Below the pieces are notes generated by a model, which searched no databases, was not told where the DNA came from, and saw nothing but the letters and a program-made list of their open reading frames with translations. From NCBI RefSeq assembly GCF_029784155.1, contig NC_073692.1, forward strand, positions 275,633,413-275,697,412: a stretch of 64,000 nucleotides of DNA. The letters are read 5' to 3'. Both the position numbers and the translations under genes were made by a program. Positions within the stretch are counted from its first letter, which is position 1. Each line of letters starts with the position of its first letter. Origin of the DNA: Uranotaenia lowii. Lineage: Eukaryota; Arthropoda; Insecta; Diptera; Culicidae. Shown here in pieces: positions 49,689-60,937 of this stretch.

Positions 49689-50778
49689 CCCAAGTGAAAA
49701 TTTTAGCTTTATTATAGTCAGCAAAATTTCGTTTGGACTATAGCATTAATCTCCATAAAAAGCTAAAGCGCATTCTATAACATCACCTGGACTCTAATAA
49801 AGCCAAAATTAGGCTATTTGGCCCTACCCTAGAAACGTCATCATGACATATCATTGTTGGTCATCAATGCTGGTCACCAAAGCTTTAAAAAAGCTATTAT
49901 TAAACATGTTAGGAATTTTTGTTTTTTTCGATTCTGTGAGTTCTGCCATCTTGAATTTGGATGGCGTCATATAACGACCTTCAATTTTTACTGGTTCACC
50001 TCTTTCAACTAATACCTCAGTCATTTACAGTATTTTCAAGTTGAGTGGTAGCCGCCATCTTGGAATTTAAGATGGCGACGGATAACGAAATACGACTTCT
50101 ACTCGTTTATTACTTTCACCTAATAACAATATTGTGAAGGTTTCATGATATTTTCAGTTATTTACAACTTTGAAAATAAAAGCGGAAGCCGCCATCTTGT
50201 ATTAATGATGGCGTCAAGCAACAAATTTTGTTCCTCCTATTTGAACCCTTTCACTCAATACTCATATTGTAGAGTTATTCATTCCACTTCCGATAATTCG
50301 ATGTTTTCATAGATTTTTATAATTTTTTATCATTTTAACTCAAAATCAACACACAGAACTTATCAAAAATGTGTAAAAATGGGAACTCCAATTCAATTAT
50401 GTGCTATCTAATCTGAGCGTGTCCTGTTTTGACATCTTGATCGAGAACTGTCACTAAGTTTTATGGCGGTTTAACAATCAGGCACTGAGTGCTATTATAG
50501 AACATGCAAAAGAAAGCTTGGAGCAAACTTGTAAGTTTGTGTTTTATTATAGTTTAAACATAGCATTCCTAACTCTTTCTAAATAACTAAAACAGTATGT
50601 TTAATGGAAGATTTATGAGCGTTTTCAAAACTATCTGAAAACAAATGGTAGATTCAAGAATATAAGCATTATGCATGACCATAATAAAACCTTCATAAAA
50701 CGAGCTGCACAAAAAAAAACATAATAAAACCATAATAAAACATCGGAATGCTAGTTAGCTTGATCTGTGTTACTTGGG
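49689..50778. mobile_element. CCCAAGT-ended element with three CCATCTTG units
   Basis: Ends CCCAAGTGAAAA...TTACTTGGG. The interior has TTATAGTCAGCAAAATTTCG, AATAAAGC and ATAATAAAACC words near both ends, and three imperfect tandem units around CGCCATCTTG...(A)AGATGGCG at about 49943, 50051 and 50188. Each unit is a small inverted repeat (GCCATCTT/AAGATGGC) followed by TTTCA(C/A)T/CCT-type text. No coding capacity. The target duplication is unclear, so superfamily is open. Confidence 0.5.
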
Positions 50779-51368
50779 TTATGTCATCTCTGCAGCAGCT
50801 CGACCAACAGCAACCACTCGCCATGATCTTATTTCAATCACATTTTCTCATTTTTTTCATTCCCCCAATTTCACATGCATTTTTTCAGCTAATTTAATTT
50901 TCCGTCTCTTTCGATTGAATGAGTCAATTCATCACGTTGAACGCTTTGCTCATTCAACAGCCTTTTCTCTTTCACTCCAATGCAATACGTTTTGATGCAA
51001 ATTTTTCTCTAAAACCCAACCATTCCGGAAACTCAGTTCAGCGCATGTATATTTAAAGTTCAGTTGAAAGTATCCCAACCCTAACGACACTAGCATTTAT
51101 ACGCATGCAACGGAAGTACAGACTTCCCTAAACATTTTTGAGACTCCAAACTTGCCTCTTGTACAGCATTCATTTTAAGTTTTTCTAATAACTCATTATA
51201 GATATTTGTTGATTTATAAGTAAAAACGCTTTAGCCTTTAGCTTTTAGAAATTAATAGAAATCTCTAGAATCAAACACTTCCTACACTTATTTTTTTAGG
51301 CATGTTAGAAATAGTTATAGTTTTGTCCATACAATTTTCAGAAAATGAATTTTTTTTTTCTCAAGGCG
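50779..51368. other. Unassigned DNA
   Basis: GC content is modestly higher at 50790-51060. TATATTTAAAGTTCAGTTGAAAG at about 51047 combines a TATA-like word and a TCAGTT initiator-like word, but their spacing is too short for a normal core promoter. No gene supported. Confidence 0.4.
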
Positions 51369-51540
51369 TTGTTAGTCTGTTGTCTCCTGAGCCGATGTCC
51401 GCGAGTTCGAGCCCAAGAGTAAACATCGAACACAGTTGTACCGGATACGTTTTTCAATAACGATCCGCCAACTGCAATGTTGATAAAGTCGCGAATGCCA
51501 TAAAGATGGTAAAACGACTATAATCGAAACAAAAATAAAA
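51369..51540 (+). mobile_element. SINE family 2, 5'-truncated copy
   Basis: Nearly identical to 45282-45450 but starts after the A box (TCTGTTGTCTCCTGAGCC), keeping the B box, body and an A-rich tail AAACAAAAATAAAAG. No target duplication seen. Confidence 0.88.
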
Positions 51541-52419
51541 GATATTTTGAAAAAATCTCTAGCATTTTTTGTTTTCAAATTTTTCAAAATACCTCTGATT
51601 TAGTAATAATCCAATTAAAGAGAGAAGGAGAAGCAATATGCAGCAACTATTGTAGACTTCTTTCAAACTGTTCCCGTGTCCCCCTTTTTCCACCCCTCTC
51701 ACATATTTTGCTCAAATTTAAATTTTTGCAAAAGATATTGAGTTTTTTTTAACAACAGATTTTTGAAATTTTGAAAACCAACCCCCTACCCCTAAAATCG
51801 TGTGATATAACGAATTATGGTCATTCATTTTGGTAAAAATACGGTTTTAACTTTCCTGTATCAGTACCTGTGGTGTAAAAAAGTCCGATAAAAATAAAAA
51901 CTTCATGGAAATGACCTCTTCAGCACCACAAATTATTTGTCTCATGATAGCAAAACTAACTCTATTTTTTTTATATATTTGTGCTACAGTTTTATAGCAA
52001 CAGCTAGTTAACCCCCATCCGTCCCTGAAATTTACACCAGTTACAGACCCTGGAGTGTCAATTTGTTTGTCAATCGATTCTTACATAATTCATAGTTTTG
52101 GAAATATCGTAATGTAACTGACATTATTTGGATAAAACACTTCAGTTTTCCATTACTCAAAGTCCGAAACTGAAAAAACATGCTCGGCAAAAAGACTGTA
52201 GACCAGCTATGGGAAGCAAAAAAAAATCTCTTAATGTCCGAAAAAGGATAGGATATATTTTTTTGATTTTTTTTAAGATCATGACTTAAAAAAATGTAAG
52301 AAATAATTTTCAATAAAAAAACCGATAAAATTGTTTAAGTGACACAAAATAAATTTTGAAAAAAGGATTGCAAAGTTGACGTAATTTGGCACTTTTTTGC
52401 CTTTTTAGATTGTCAATAT

Positions 52420-52545
52420 AGTTCGAGCCCAAGAGTAAACATCGATTCCAGTTGTACTGGATAAGTTTTTCAATTACTATACGTCAACTGCATCGTTGAT
52501 ATAAATTGCGAATGACATGCTAAATTATAAATTATGTTAGAATCA
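52420..52545 (+). repeat. SINE family 2, decayed body fragment
   Basis: Begins at GTTCGAGCCCAAGAGTAAAC and follows the body of the other copies with many changes (GTTGTACTGGATAAG, ATTACTATACGTCAACTGCA). Oldest of the three copies here. Lies directly before a copy of another dispersed repeat (52615). Confidence 0.8.
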
Positions 52546-52614
52546 GTTGAGAATCAAAAGAGATATTTCAGTTTTAAAAATGAGTGTCAAGGTTTGATTA
52601 TTTAGAGAGTTTTT

Positions 52615-52735
52615 GAGGCTTTCAGAGTGCGTCCATATAAAAAGTAATGATGCAAAATTAAAGATAATTGGATTGTTTGGATGCACCCGAAGAAAGTTAC
52701 AAGCTTCCGAAATTCCAATATTGTCATATTGACAC
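52615..52735. repeat. Dispersed repeat, copy 2
   Basis: GGCTTTCAGAGTGCGTCCAT, AAAAAGTAATGATGCAAAA, GCACCCGAAGAAAGTTAC and GTCATATTGACACTC, matching 28095-28240 in the same order. Confidence 0.65.
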
Positions 52736-53732
52736 TCACGAGTGGATACGGTGAGCCCAAAATGACTGATCTACAGCCGTTTCTTGAGTCATGTAAGTTT
52801 GATTTTAAATTCTTTTTCTTTGAATAACGTGATTGACGAGGAATATTGTCTGTCAAAAATATAAATAGCTCTATCAGGTTCTTTAAACTACGATTATTGC
52901 ACAGATCAGTTAAGATACTAGAGAGATTCAGAACGGATTAATTTAGAAATGTCAAATCTACGCTCCTTAAAATTTTATGGGAAAAAATATGAGAAGGATT
53001 GAGCAATAAATTACATCATGCTGTTAGATTCGGTTGTCGGTTGAAATAACTGTTATGGGTCATTTACGATATTGATCCATTGAAATTTAAGACGTTCAAG
53101 GTCCCGATAGCCATCTTCACTAAAACGAGAACTGTAGTTATCTAATGGCTTTTCTCAGAGGATCTCAAGCACACGTTTGAAACATTGCTTTTCTTTCTGT
53201 CTTTTCACGTTGGACAACAGATTAAAGTTCACTGCATTACCGCTGAAATCGATACACCCACTTCAAGACACCTTACTCACATAACACTTCTCAAAAAATA
53301 AGAGCTCAGACGCAAAGTGGAGAGCCCTTTTCAGATCGTGTTCTCAATTTGACAGGTTGCAACTTTGAAATGCACTGTGGCTTTTTAGTTTGCCTTATTC
53401 AGCATCTTTGAATTGAAAATAAAAATGGAAAAAGAAACGAAACCCCAAACCAACTGTATAGCAATGTAGCCACCTATCTATAGAGTAAAGCACCACACCT
53501 GAACGTCTTGAAGCCGCGATTTTTGACACGAGAACAAAAGAGCTTTTAACATTCTTATACGTTATGATTACATTTATGCAAAAGCTGACTGGAGTTGGCC
53601 GGATAAATGTTTCAGTGCCGGATCTTTTGATATGTACCGAGTAAATATGCGGGGGGAATTTGGAGCTGGATAGAATAAAATTGCCATTAAGATGTCTAAA
53701 ATATCACACCACTTTAAATGACTTAATGATAG
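52736..53732. other. Unassigned DNA
   Basis: No gene, RNA or clear repeat seen. Confidence 0.45.
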
Positions 53733-53872
53733 GTTTATTTATTTATTTATTTATTTATTAATTCATGTAACGTAAGATACACATCTTTTAAGTTGTTACA
53801 ATTTGGTTGATTCTGTTGGATCTACTAATACTAATCGTTCCATTTCTGCTCCTAATTTTATCTATGTCGTTG

Positions 53873-56692
53873 TTACTCCATGTATTCTTCCAGCAAACAT
53901 CTTTTGAACTCTGATTTCCTTGTAATTAATTTTAAACTTGTGGGAAGATTGTTCCAATTAACAATACCTCGAACGAAGAATGATTTCCCGTAATAAGAAG
54001 AACTATGCGGAGGAATTAAAATATTTCGAGTGCGTGAATTTCTTAGAGAAGAGAGCAATGTTTTTAGGTAAACTGGCTTTCCTGAGCTGAGAATTTTATG
54101 CATTATCATGCATGATCGATACTTGTAAAAGTTATCAAAAGAACAGCCAATGAGAAGTTTCTGTAGATGGGAAACTCGAGAAAACCGTGATAAATTGAAG
54201 GTATATCTTACACAGGAATTAAGGGCTACTCGTAGTTTACTTAAAGATCTTTCTGAAGCGTTCAAGTAGATAAAATCACTATAAATAAACAAAGGAAAAA
54301 CATAAGCTTTGAATAATTTTAGTTTGGTATTAACATCTAGATGTCTGGTTGTTAGGTTTAGTCTTTTAACAGCACCATAAATTTTGCCGCATTGAGCGTT
54401 CACATGTCGATTCCAAGCGAGATCACGATCGAAAATAATACCAAGGTTTTCGGCGTAATCTACAAATTGAATAACGTCATCATTTAAAGTAAGTTGTGGA
54501 TAGCTAGAGAATGATTGTTGTTTTCCGAAGAACATAGCTTTTGTTTTAGAGGGATTGATTGGTAAGAGATTTGAGTTAGACCATTCAGTTAGTTTAGTGA
54601 GATCATGGTTTATTTTACCAAAGAAGGCATTCAAGTTTGTAGTTCGCTTTTCACAAAGATATATCTGCACATCATCAGCGAAAAGGTGTATAGAGCAGTG
54701 CTGCAACGCAGAAGGTAGATCGTTTATAAAGAGCGAAAAAAACAGAGGTCCTAAAATTGATCCTTGAGGAACACCTGATTTGATGGGAGCAAACTCAGAA
54801 TAGCAATCATTAAATAAAACGGTTTGTAAGCGGCCTTGCAAGTATGACTGGACCAATTCAACTGCAGGCCTCGAAAAATTATATTTGGAAATCAACTTGT
54901 TGATAAATATAGCATGCGAAACACGGTCAAAGGCTTTAGCGAAGTCTATCATTAACAGTACAGCAATTCCTTTCTTATCTAGAGCATAGGCAATATCGTT
55001 ATGCACCTTCATAAGCGCAGTTTCTGTACTGTGCGAAGGGCGAAAACCCGATTGAAATTCGTATAATATATTGGCTTGATTCAAATACTCTGTTACTTGA
55101 CACTTGATAATTTTTTCAAAGATTTTTGAAGTTGCGCTCAAGATACTTATTGGTCTCAAGTTCGATAAATCATGAGCTTTAGTTTTCTTAGGAATAGGAA
55201 TAACTTTAGAAACTTTCCATTGATAAGGAAATTTTGAGGTTTTAATTATGGTGTTGAATATATGTTTAAGAGCAGGTAGAATGTGTGGTAACGTAATTTT
55301 AATTAGTTTAATTGGAATTTCATCCATTCCCAATGCATCAGATTTTATTGAATAAACTGCGTTAATAATTTCGCTGCTTTCAAAATCCTTGAATTTGAAG
55401 CCTAGTGGATTATAAGGATAATGAGATTCATCAACGTCGATACTAGTAAAGTTTGATGCAAAGTAGTTATTTATTTCTTCAGCTTCAAAGTTGGATACAG
55501 CTAAGTTTCCTGAAGATTTCGACAACCCAAACTTTTTTAAATTATTCCAAAATGTTCTGGCAGGCAGATCAAGATTTATACGATTCTTGTCCCGGATAGT
55601 TTTTGCTTTAGAAATTAATGAATTCGCTTTATTACGCAGAGTTTTGTACTTATTTTTATCGTCAGCTGACTTCGAACGTTTCCAAGTATTATATGCTAAG
55701 TTTCTATTGATTATTGCGTGGTTTATTTCATGATTGAACCATTCATTTTTTCGAACCTTTTTAAATTTCAGAGGAAAGATCGACTCTTGAATTTCTAACA
55801 ATAATGTGTTAAAATGGTGAACAAGTATATCTGGATCATCTATGCTCATGAAAACGTTCCAATCTACTTCGTTAAGAATAGCATGGAGTGCATTTTGGTC
55901 AAAATTTCTGTAGTTTCGGAACCAATATCCATCTGTTTGAACAGTTTTAGGAAAAGATAATGATGAGAAAATTAGGTCATGGTGTGAAACACCCGGTAAT
56001 GAAATCTGGCTAAATCGGATTACAGCATCGGGAGAATCGGATAAGAGCAAATCAAGTAAGGAATTTCCAGTATTGTGGAAATATGTAGGTTCTTCATTAA
56101 TGCAGGAAAAGTTGGTGCTGTGCAGGAAATCCCTAAAGTTCAGGATTCTTCCATTTTGTTTAAAAAGGTCAGTATTGAAATCCCCGAAGAAGAAAGCGCT
56201 ATTACAAGTAACGGCAAATTGTTGTGCATGAGCTAGAAGCAAGTCAGAGCAATCTTTTTCAGGAGGGTTGTAGTAAAGGCCGAATAGAAGTTTGCGATCA
56301 TTTATAAAAAATTCAGTGAGTATAAACTCAGTGCAATTTACTTCATCATTATCGGATTTCAAAAGAATTCTACACTTGAGGTTGTTTCTGAAATAAATGC
56401 AAACACCACCTCCGCGCCTGTTGCGATCGTTTCTAACCAAATTGAAACCCTCTATCGTTATTACAGCATCACTAACTGTTTCACTAAGCCATGTCTCAGT
56501 CATGAAAATTATGTCTAGTTTGGTGTTTATGAATAAATTTTTAAGTTCAATGAATTTGGAAAATTGGCGAGCGCAAAGGCTCTGAACATTAATGTGGCTA
56601 ACATTCAGCATATCGTTACATAGAACGCTGTTAATAACAGCAATGGGTATATCATTGCTCGTCGAGGCATTACTATTAGGAACATTATCCAT
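53873..56692 (-). CDS. LINE ORF2: endonuclease and reverse transcriptase
   Basis: 939 codons with an ATG start at 56692. Endonuclease boxes near the N-terminus: HINVQSL, MTETWL (64-69), RRGGGVC and FGDFNTD (169-175), then SHHDLI. RT boxes: LRPISIL, FQSGFRPSHSTETAL, IDFAKAFDRVSH, SGVPQGSILGP and catalytic FADD at 671-674. The thumb/C-terminus ends in RNSRTRNI..., SFFVRGIVNWNNLP and KSEFKRCL. No zinc finger. Full length for this type of protein, all key boxes intact. It would nick DNA and copy its own RNA at the target. A 5'-truncated relative sits at 5258-5575. Confidence 0.93.
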   Translation of the reverse strand: MDNVPNSNASTSNDIPIAVINSVLCNDMLNVSHINVQSLCARQFSKFIELKNLFINTKLDIIFMTETWLSETVSDAVITIEGFNLVRNDRNRRGGGVCIYFRNNLKCRILLKSDNDEVNCTEFILTEFFINDRKLLFGLYYNPPEKDCSDLLLAHAQQFAVTCNSAFFFGDFNTDLFKQNGRILNFRDFLHSTNFSCINEEPTYFHNTGNSLLDLLLSDSPDAVIRFSQISLPGVSHHDLIFSSLSFPKTVQTDGYWFRNYRNFDQNALHAILNEVDWNVFMSIDDPDILVHHFNTLLLEIQESIFPLKFKKVRKNEWFNHEINHAIINRNLAYNTWKRSKSADDKNKYKTLRNKANSLISKAKTIRDKNRINLDLPARTFWNNLKKFGLSKSSGNLAVSNFEAEEINNYFASNFTSIDVDESHYPYNPLGFKFKDFESSEIINAVYSIKSDALGMDEIPIKLIKITLPHILPALKHIFNTIIKTSKFPYQWKVSKVIPIPKKTKAHDLSNLRPISILSATSKIFEKIIKCQVTEYLNQANILYEFQSGFRPSHSTETALMKVHNDIAYALDKKGIAVLLMIDFAKAFDRVSHAIFINKLISKYNFSRPAVELVQSYLQGRLQTVLFNDCYSEFAPIKSGVPQGSILGPLFFSLFINDLPSALQHCSIHLFADDVQIYLCEKRTTNLNAFFGKINHDLTKLTEWSNSNLLPINPSKTKAMFFGKQQSFSSYPQLTLNDDVIQFVDYAENLGIIFDRDLAWNRHVNAQCGKIYGAVKRLNLTTRHLDVNTKLKLFKAYVFPLFIYSDFIYLNASERSLSKLRVALNSCVRYTFNLSRFSRVSHLQKLLIGCSFDNFYKYRSCMIMHKILSSGKPVYLKTLLSSLRNSRTRNILIPPHSSSYYGKSFFVRGIVNWNNLPTSLKLITRKSEFKRCLLEEYME

Positions 56693-58310
56693 TAGGAAGA
56701 AGCAAGGTTAAGGAATCAAAGTTCAAAAAGAAGGCGCTAAGAAGAAACATGTTTGGAACGACAATCAACTCAGTACAATTCATTATAATCAAATGCTACT
56801 AGGATTATCAGTTTTTTGAAAGATGGAACGAAATTATCGTAATCAATTTTTTTGCAAAATATAAATACTAATTGATGCTAATAGCCGAATTATGCACCGG
56901 TGTCATATGTTTGACCAACTGTTGAAAGTATTGAACAGGCATACAGTACCTTGGCGTAATCAGCGGGCGTTTTCTAGTATTCATCAGCGATGTGGGCAGC
57001 TCGACAACCTATGACTCCATCCAGGGCCCAAAGCAACACGAATACGGCGGAGTACTATTTTGTTAATTCCAATCTGTCAACCAGAATCAATCAGCAACAA
57101 CGATAGCCATACATCCCCCAGAGTAACGTCGTTTGTCTTCAACGGTTGGGCGAAAATAAACAGCAGCTAGGAGGTGGGAAGATCAGCTAGTGAGCGGCAC
57201 TCAAATGGATCTCATAGACCGTCGTCTTAGTTGTTGCATGCCACTCAGCTTCGGTTCGATCTCAAGAGCAGCGTATGGACTTTCGACGACGAGCGACGGC
57301 AGTATTTGGAGACGAAGTCTGTGGGTACCTACATGGGTACATCAATAGGAACAACTTACTACGGTGATGAGATTTGAGATATCTCTGGGATATCAGGTTA
57401 CTCTCAGCATTACATCGGCTATATTGGCTCTTTTATGGACCCTTCAAACGATAGTAGCATAAATGTACGACGATGGGTTGCGGTGCGGCACTAGGTCTTC
57501 TATTGCGATGTACCTCTGGGGCGGGGGGTTCTCTCGATACGTCCTCGATGGAGAATAACATCAGATCCCAATCTCTGGCGGCAGCTTATGATGATGTACG
57601 CAGAACGTCGATGGCGAATAATAATAATGTGAGATGCGGCGTGTCGCGGGAATCTCACAAAAAGAGCACAGTATGGTAAGGTTTGGGCGTTTGGTGATGA
57701 AAGCTGATCTTGGTCGACGTGTGGCGGTGATGAAATGTATAACTGGTCAGAGATGGAAGTTGTCTCTCCGGAAAATCATCGGTTCGTTTGGATCTCGATC
57801 TCTCGGCGGCAGTATATGACGATGATGATGAAAAACGATGATGCGAGGTGCGATGATACTTTCGGAGTTGTCTCTAAGAAACTGTATCGTTGCAAGTAGG
57901 TACCTCTGTAGAGCAGCACATGGTGGTGGGACAACTGCTTGTATGATGATGAATCGTTGATCGTGGATGTATGGATGGATGGTGGCGATGAAGAGTGGTG
58001 ATGGTGACTGGCAATGATGACTGGCGATGATGACTGGCGATGATGACTGGCGATGATGACTGGCGATGATGACTGGCGATGATGACTGGCGGTGATGACT
58101 GGCGACGATGAATGACTTTTAGGAGGGACAAGGAGTCACGGGATATCGAGGGAACGGAATCAGAGGAATGATGGAAGGAAAAATGAGAATGCTAGGAAAG
58201 GTTTTTTGTTTTTTGTTCTTTTTTTTAATTATTGACTTTCAGGAGGGGTTTTGGATTCAAAGGATTGTAAGGATGGGAATCAAAGGAAGAACGGGAAGGA
58301 AGAGAATATT
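56693..58310 (-). other. Long inter-ORF spacer of the LINE
   Basis: 1618 bp between ORF1 stop and ORF2 start; most LINEs of this type have a short gap or overlap. It contains a 13-bp minisatellite (58005-58111), two related blocks with CTCTGGCGGCAG..TATGA and CTCTCGGCGGCAGTATATGA (57571 and 57800), and many GATGATG words. No long open frame in either strand (largest 85 codons, over the minisatellite). It may be a second insertion or a genuine part of the element. Confidence 0.6.
58005..58111. repeat. 13-bp minisatellite, about 8 units
   Basis: Unit CTGGCGATGATGA repeated without spacers with a few changes (CAATGATGA at the left, GGTGATGA and GACGATGA at the right). Confidence 0.95.
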
Positions 58311-59234
58311 TTAATTGGATAAGGGTTTGTTGCAGATTGTAGAGAGATGGTCTGTGTTTGTAACGGGCACCATCTGAGTTTGACGATTAAGTTTGACACG
58401 AATGATTCCTTCTCTGGATTGCACCTTTTCGATTAGGCCTTGCTTTTTAAGTTTTAATGCCGCTGTTCTGATTCCCCTAGCGTGTGGGGTAAGATGTTCA
58501 TTGATGTAGATTCGGTTATCAGAATCGAAGCCCACATTTCGCAGTGAAAGTGTACGCTGTGTGATGTACCTTCTGTAGAATTCGGACATTGAATTTTTCA
58601 AGGCAAACTCACACAAGATAGGTGGGGCAGTTCCGGAAACGATCGGCGACTTGGCTAGACGTTTGAGTTCCACTAGTGGGCAAGCGGTGTAGTTCAAGTG
58701 TTTGCTGATATTTTGGAAGATATTAACTAGATTTTCCTGGTTTACATATGGGATACCGGAAATGATGATTTCCCGACTTTTGTTTAATCGTTCTAAAGCT
58801 TCAGCCGACGAAAAAGACTGCTCACGAATTCTGTTGATCTCGGTATTAAGGAAAGTTATTTTGGCAAAACACTCACTCTGAAAGGATGACACGTCTTGCT
58901 CGATGGTGTCGATCCGTTTTGCGAGTTCAGTGCGGCAGCTATCTATTTTCTCTTCCAGCCGGGAATGGGAATCGTTCATCTTGGCTTCGATTCTTCTCCA
59001 CAGCTCATCAAAACTACCAATTGTGTCGGATCCGGCCATGTTGATATCCTCTCTGGAACGCTTTTTGGCTTGCGATTCGGCATCCACAAGTAAAGATGAC
59101 GGTGTTGTTGAGCGAGTAGATTTGGACATTGTTTGATGGTTGTTGAATGTCGTAGTAACGATTTTTCTGAAGGGGGCGTCCGGAAGATAATAACACGCAG
59201 CAATATGGTTCGACGATCGACCACAAAAATTCAA
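58311..59234 (-). CDS. LINE ORF1: coiled-coil RNA-binding protein
   Basis: 307 codons from 59234; the methionine at residue 36 (ATG at 59129, MSKSTRS) is a likely true start because residues 1-35 look like 5' UTR. Residues about 75-150 are heptad-rich and charged (WRRIEAKM, RLEEKIDSCRTEL, IDTIEQDV), a predicted coiled coil for trimerisation. Residues 155-225 resemble an RRM-like fold (REIIISGIPY, LVNIFQNISKHL). The C-terminal part SDNRIYINEHLTPHARGIRT is like the C-terminal domain of baculovirus FP proteins and many LINE ORF1s. It is expected to bind element RNA. Intact. Confidence 0.82.
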   Translation of the reverse strand: MNFCGRSSNHIAACYYLPDAPFRKIVTTTFNNHQTMSKSTRSTTPSSLLVDAESQAKKRSREDINMAGSDTIGSFDELWRRIEAKMNDSHSRLEEKIDSCRTELAKRIDTIEQDVSSFQSECFAKITFLNTEINRIREQSFSSAEALERLNKSREIIISGIPYVNQENLVNIFQNISKHLNYTACPLVELKRLAKSPIVSGTAPPILCEFALKNSMSEFYRRYITQRTLSLRNVGFDSDNRIYINEHLTPHARGIRTAALKLKKQGLIEKVQSREGIIRVKLNRQTQMVPVTNTDHLSTICNKPLSN

Positions 59235-59280
59235 TTTTTAAGAATTTGAGGTCCATACACGCACGAAACTTCAATCGGAA

Positions 59281-60937
59281 GGGCTGTAGTGTTCACTCAC
59301 GGTTTCTTTCAACGGGTTGAATTTTCCAATATAGGTATTATTTAGGCACAATTAACTAATAACCCTAGAGCACTTTCAAGCTTCTTTTAACTTAACATCC
59401 CTTCAGGAACGATGATGAGTACAGGTTACCGGTACGTTGACTCGGGCTATACTTATTCCATATTGGGGTAAGATCTATCCATTTGATTCGTATGATGAAG
59501 AAGGAGCAATTTCGAGCTATGAACGATTGAAAGATTCCAAATAACAGTTGAAATTATTCTTTTAGCTGTTCATATGAACAACGAAAAGCCATAATGAGGG
59601 GTGGTTAAATCATTCGTCCTAATTCATCATCACTCCATTTCTGCTTGCAACAATTAAATGCATTTGTAACTTCTTATCCCATAGGTTTAAAAAATAAATG
59701 AACGGATGTCAATGCAAAGTAACATCCCATTCATCGTGGATTTTGTTTAGTAGAAATTGTCCCACATCTTCCCTCGAGTAGAAGGGATAGAAAATGCGAA
59801 ACATAACTTTTAACGATATTTAAAGCGATGCATTCAATTCTTCTTTGCAAATTTTAATGGGTGCAAATGTGTAAATCAACGATGTAACCCCTCTGATGAT
59901 CAAAAGTGAATGATTTAGTTCAATTTGAATTTAAAGCTATTATCGACATTTCAATTATTTCAGATGAGTTTTATTTGTTGACGTTTGATAGGGCACGTGT
60001 GCCAAAACAAAGACGACGTACTCTTCTGACAAATGTGAATTTATTTTGAAAAAATATATGTACATATTTTTTATTCCATTCTCCGAAAGAACATTTAGTC
60101 TCCAATGTTAATCGAATAATCATTATTTTTATGCAACCTTTTTGATAAAGTTTTGAACTTAACTAAATAAAAGAAAACTGATGCTCGTTTGATTGCCGAA
60201 ACTCATGGACATGGCCTTGAAATTCGCGGAAACCTTTTTAAAAAAGCACTGTTTCGCACTTCCAATCTCTTTTTCCTGGTAGGTAAACCGCTAATTGATG
60301 AATCCTAATCCGGAAGGGCTTATTCGCGCTTCACCGCGCTATTGCCTTGCCTGGGTAATCAATTAGCGCATTGCAGCTGGGGCCTGGGGGAGGGTTTTGT
60401 CGTTCATACGACTTCGAACAGCTCTACTCAATAATAGAGTTTTCGTGTGATGTGTCATTTCTCCGTCCGTTACCGTTCAAATTAGTTTCAACTGGTGCGA
60501 ATCGAAGAAGAGACTAACCTGTTCCTAAGTACCGAGCAAGGAAAAATGAGTAATTTGTCACCGGATATGTGTATGTCGTGCAATTGTGTGCAACGGCAAT
60601 TACTCTACTAATCGAGTAAGTGTGACCGGTATTATTTGATTGCTCAACGATGTTTCTGGGTTAACAATGTGATTAGGGTAAGTTGACCCAAAGGAATATT
60701 GGGAACTGTATGTAAAATTATGTGTTAAATGAAATAGATGTTTTTCATTGAGGTGTATGATGCAAAACCATGTTCTTCATACAGACTAAGCATTCGAAAT
60801 GCAAAAATAAAACGTAAATATTCGAGAAATGAATTAGCTAACAAAATTAAGAAGATTTTTTCATGCCACAAAATTGGAAAAAACCAAAACACTTGCATTT
60901 TAAATTCAGATTTTTTTGTTATATATCCTGTTAGCAC
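59281..60937. other. Unassigned DNA, possible single-copy host sequence
   Basis: No coding region supported. 60180-60640 is less AT-rich. It includes CTAATTGATGAATCCTAATCC (60291-60311), which joins homeodomain-core and TAATCC (Otx/Bicoid-like) words, and GGTAATCAATTAGCGCATT (60354-60372). Such words occur by chance, so a regulatory role is only a possibility. Confidence 0.4.

Larger units (their letters stand above)
53733..59280 (-). mobile_element. CR1/L2-type LINE with both ORFs open
   Basis: Minus-strand element. 3' tail is a (TAAA)n run (TTTA repeats at 53733-53757), then ORF2 (56692-53873), a 1.6-kb spacer and ORF1 (59234-58311). The 5' UTR start is uncertain, taken at about 59280. A FADDVQIY catalytic box and an ORF1 with a coiled coil and a baculovirus-FP-like C-terminus place it in the CR1/L2/Crack/Daphne group; the exact clade is undetermined. 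Both ORFs are free of stops, so it may be a recently active copy, if the long spacer is native. Confidence 0.85.

Noticed and set aside
51040..51085. Host core promoter (TATA plus initiator)
   Set aside because: Spacing of about 10 bp is too short and no gene follows.
58005..58111. CRISPR-like array
   Set aside because: Units are 13 bp with no spacers, in a eukaryotic LINE; it is a minisatellite.
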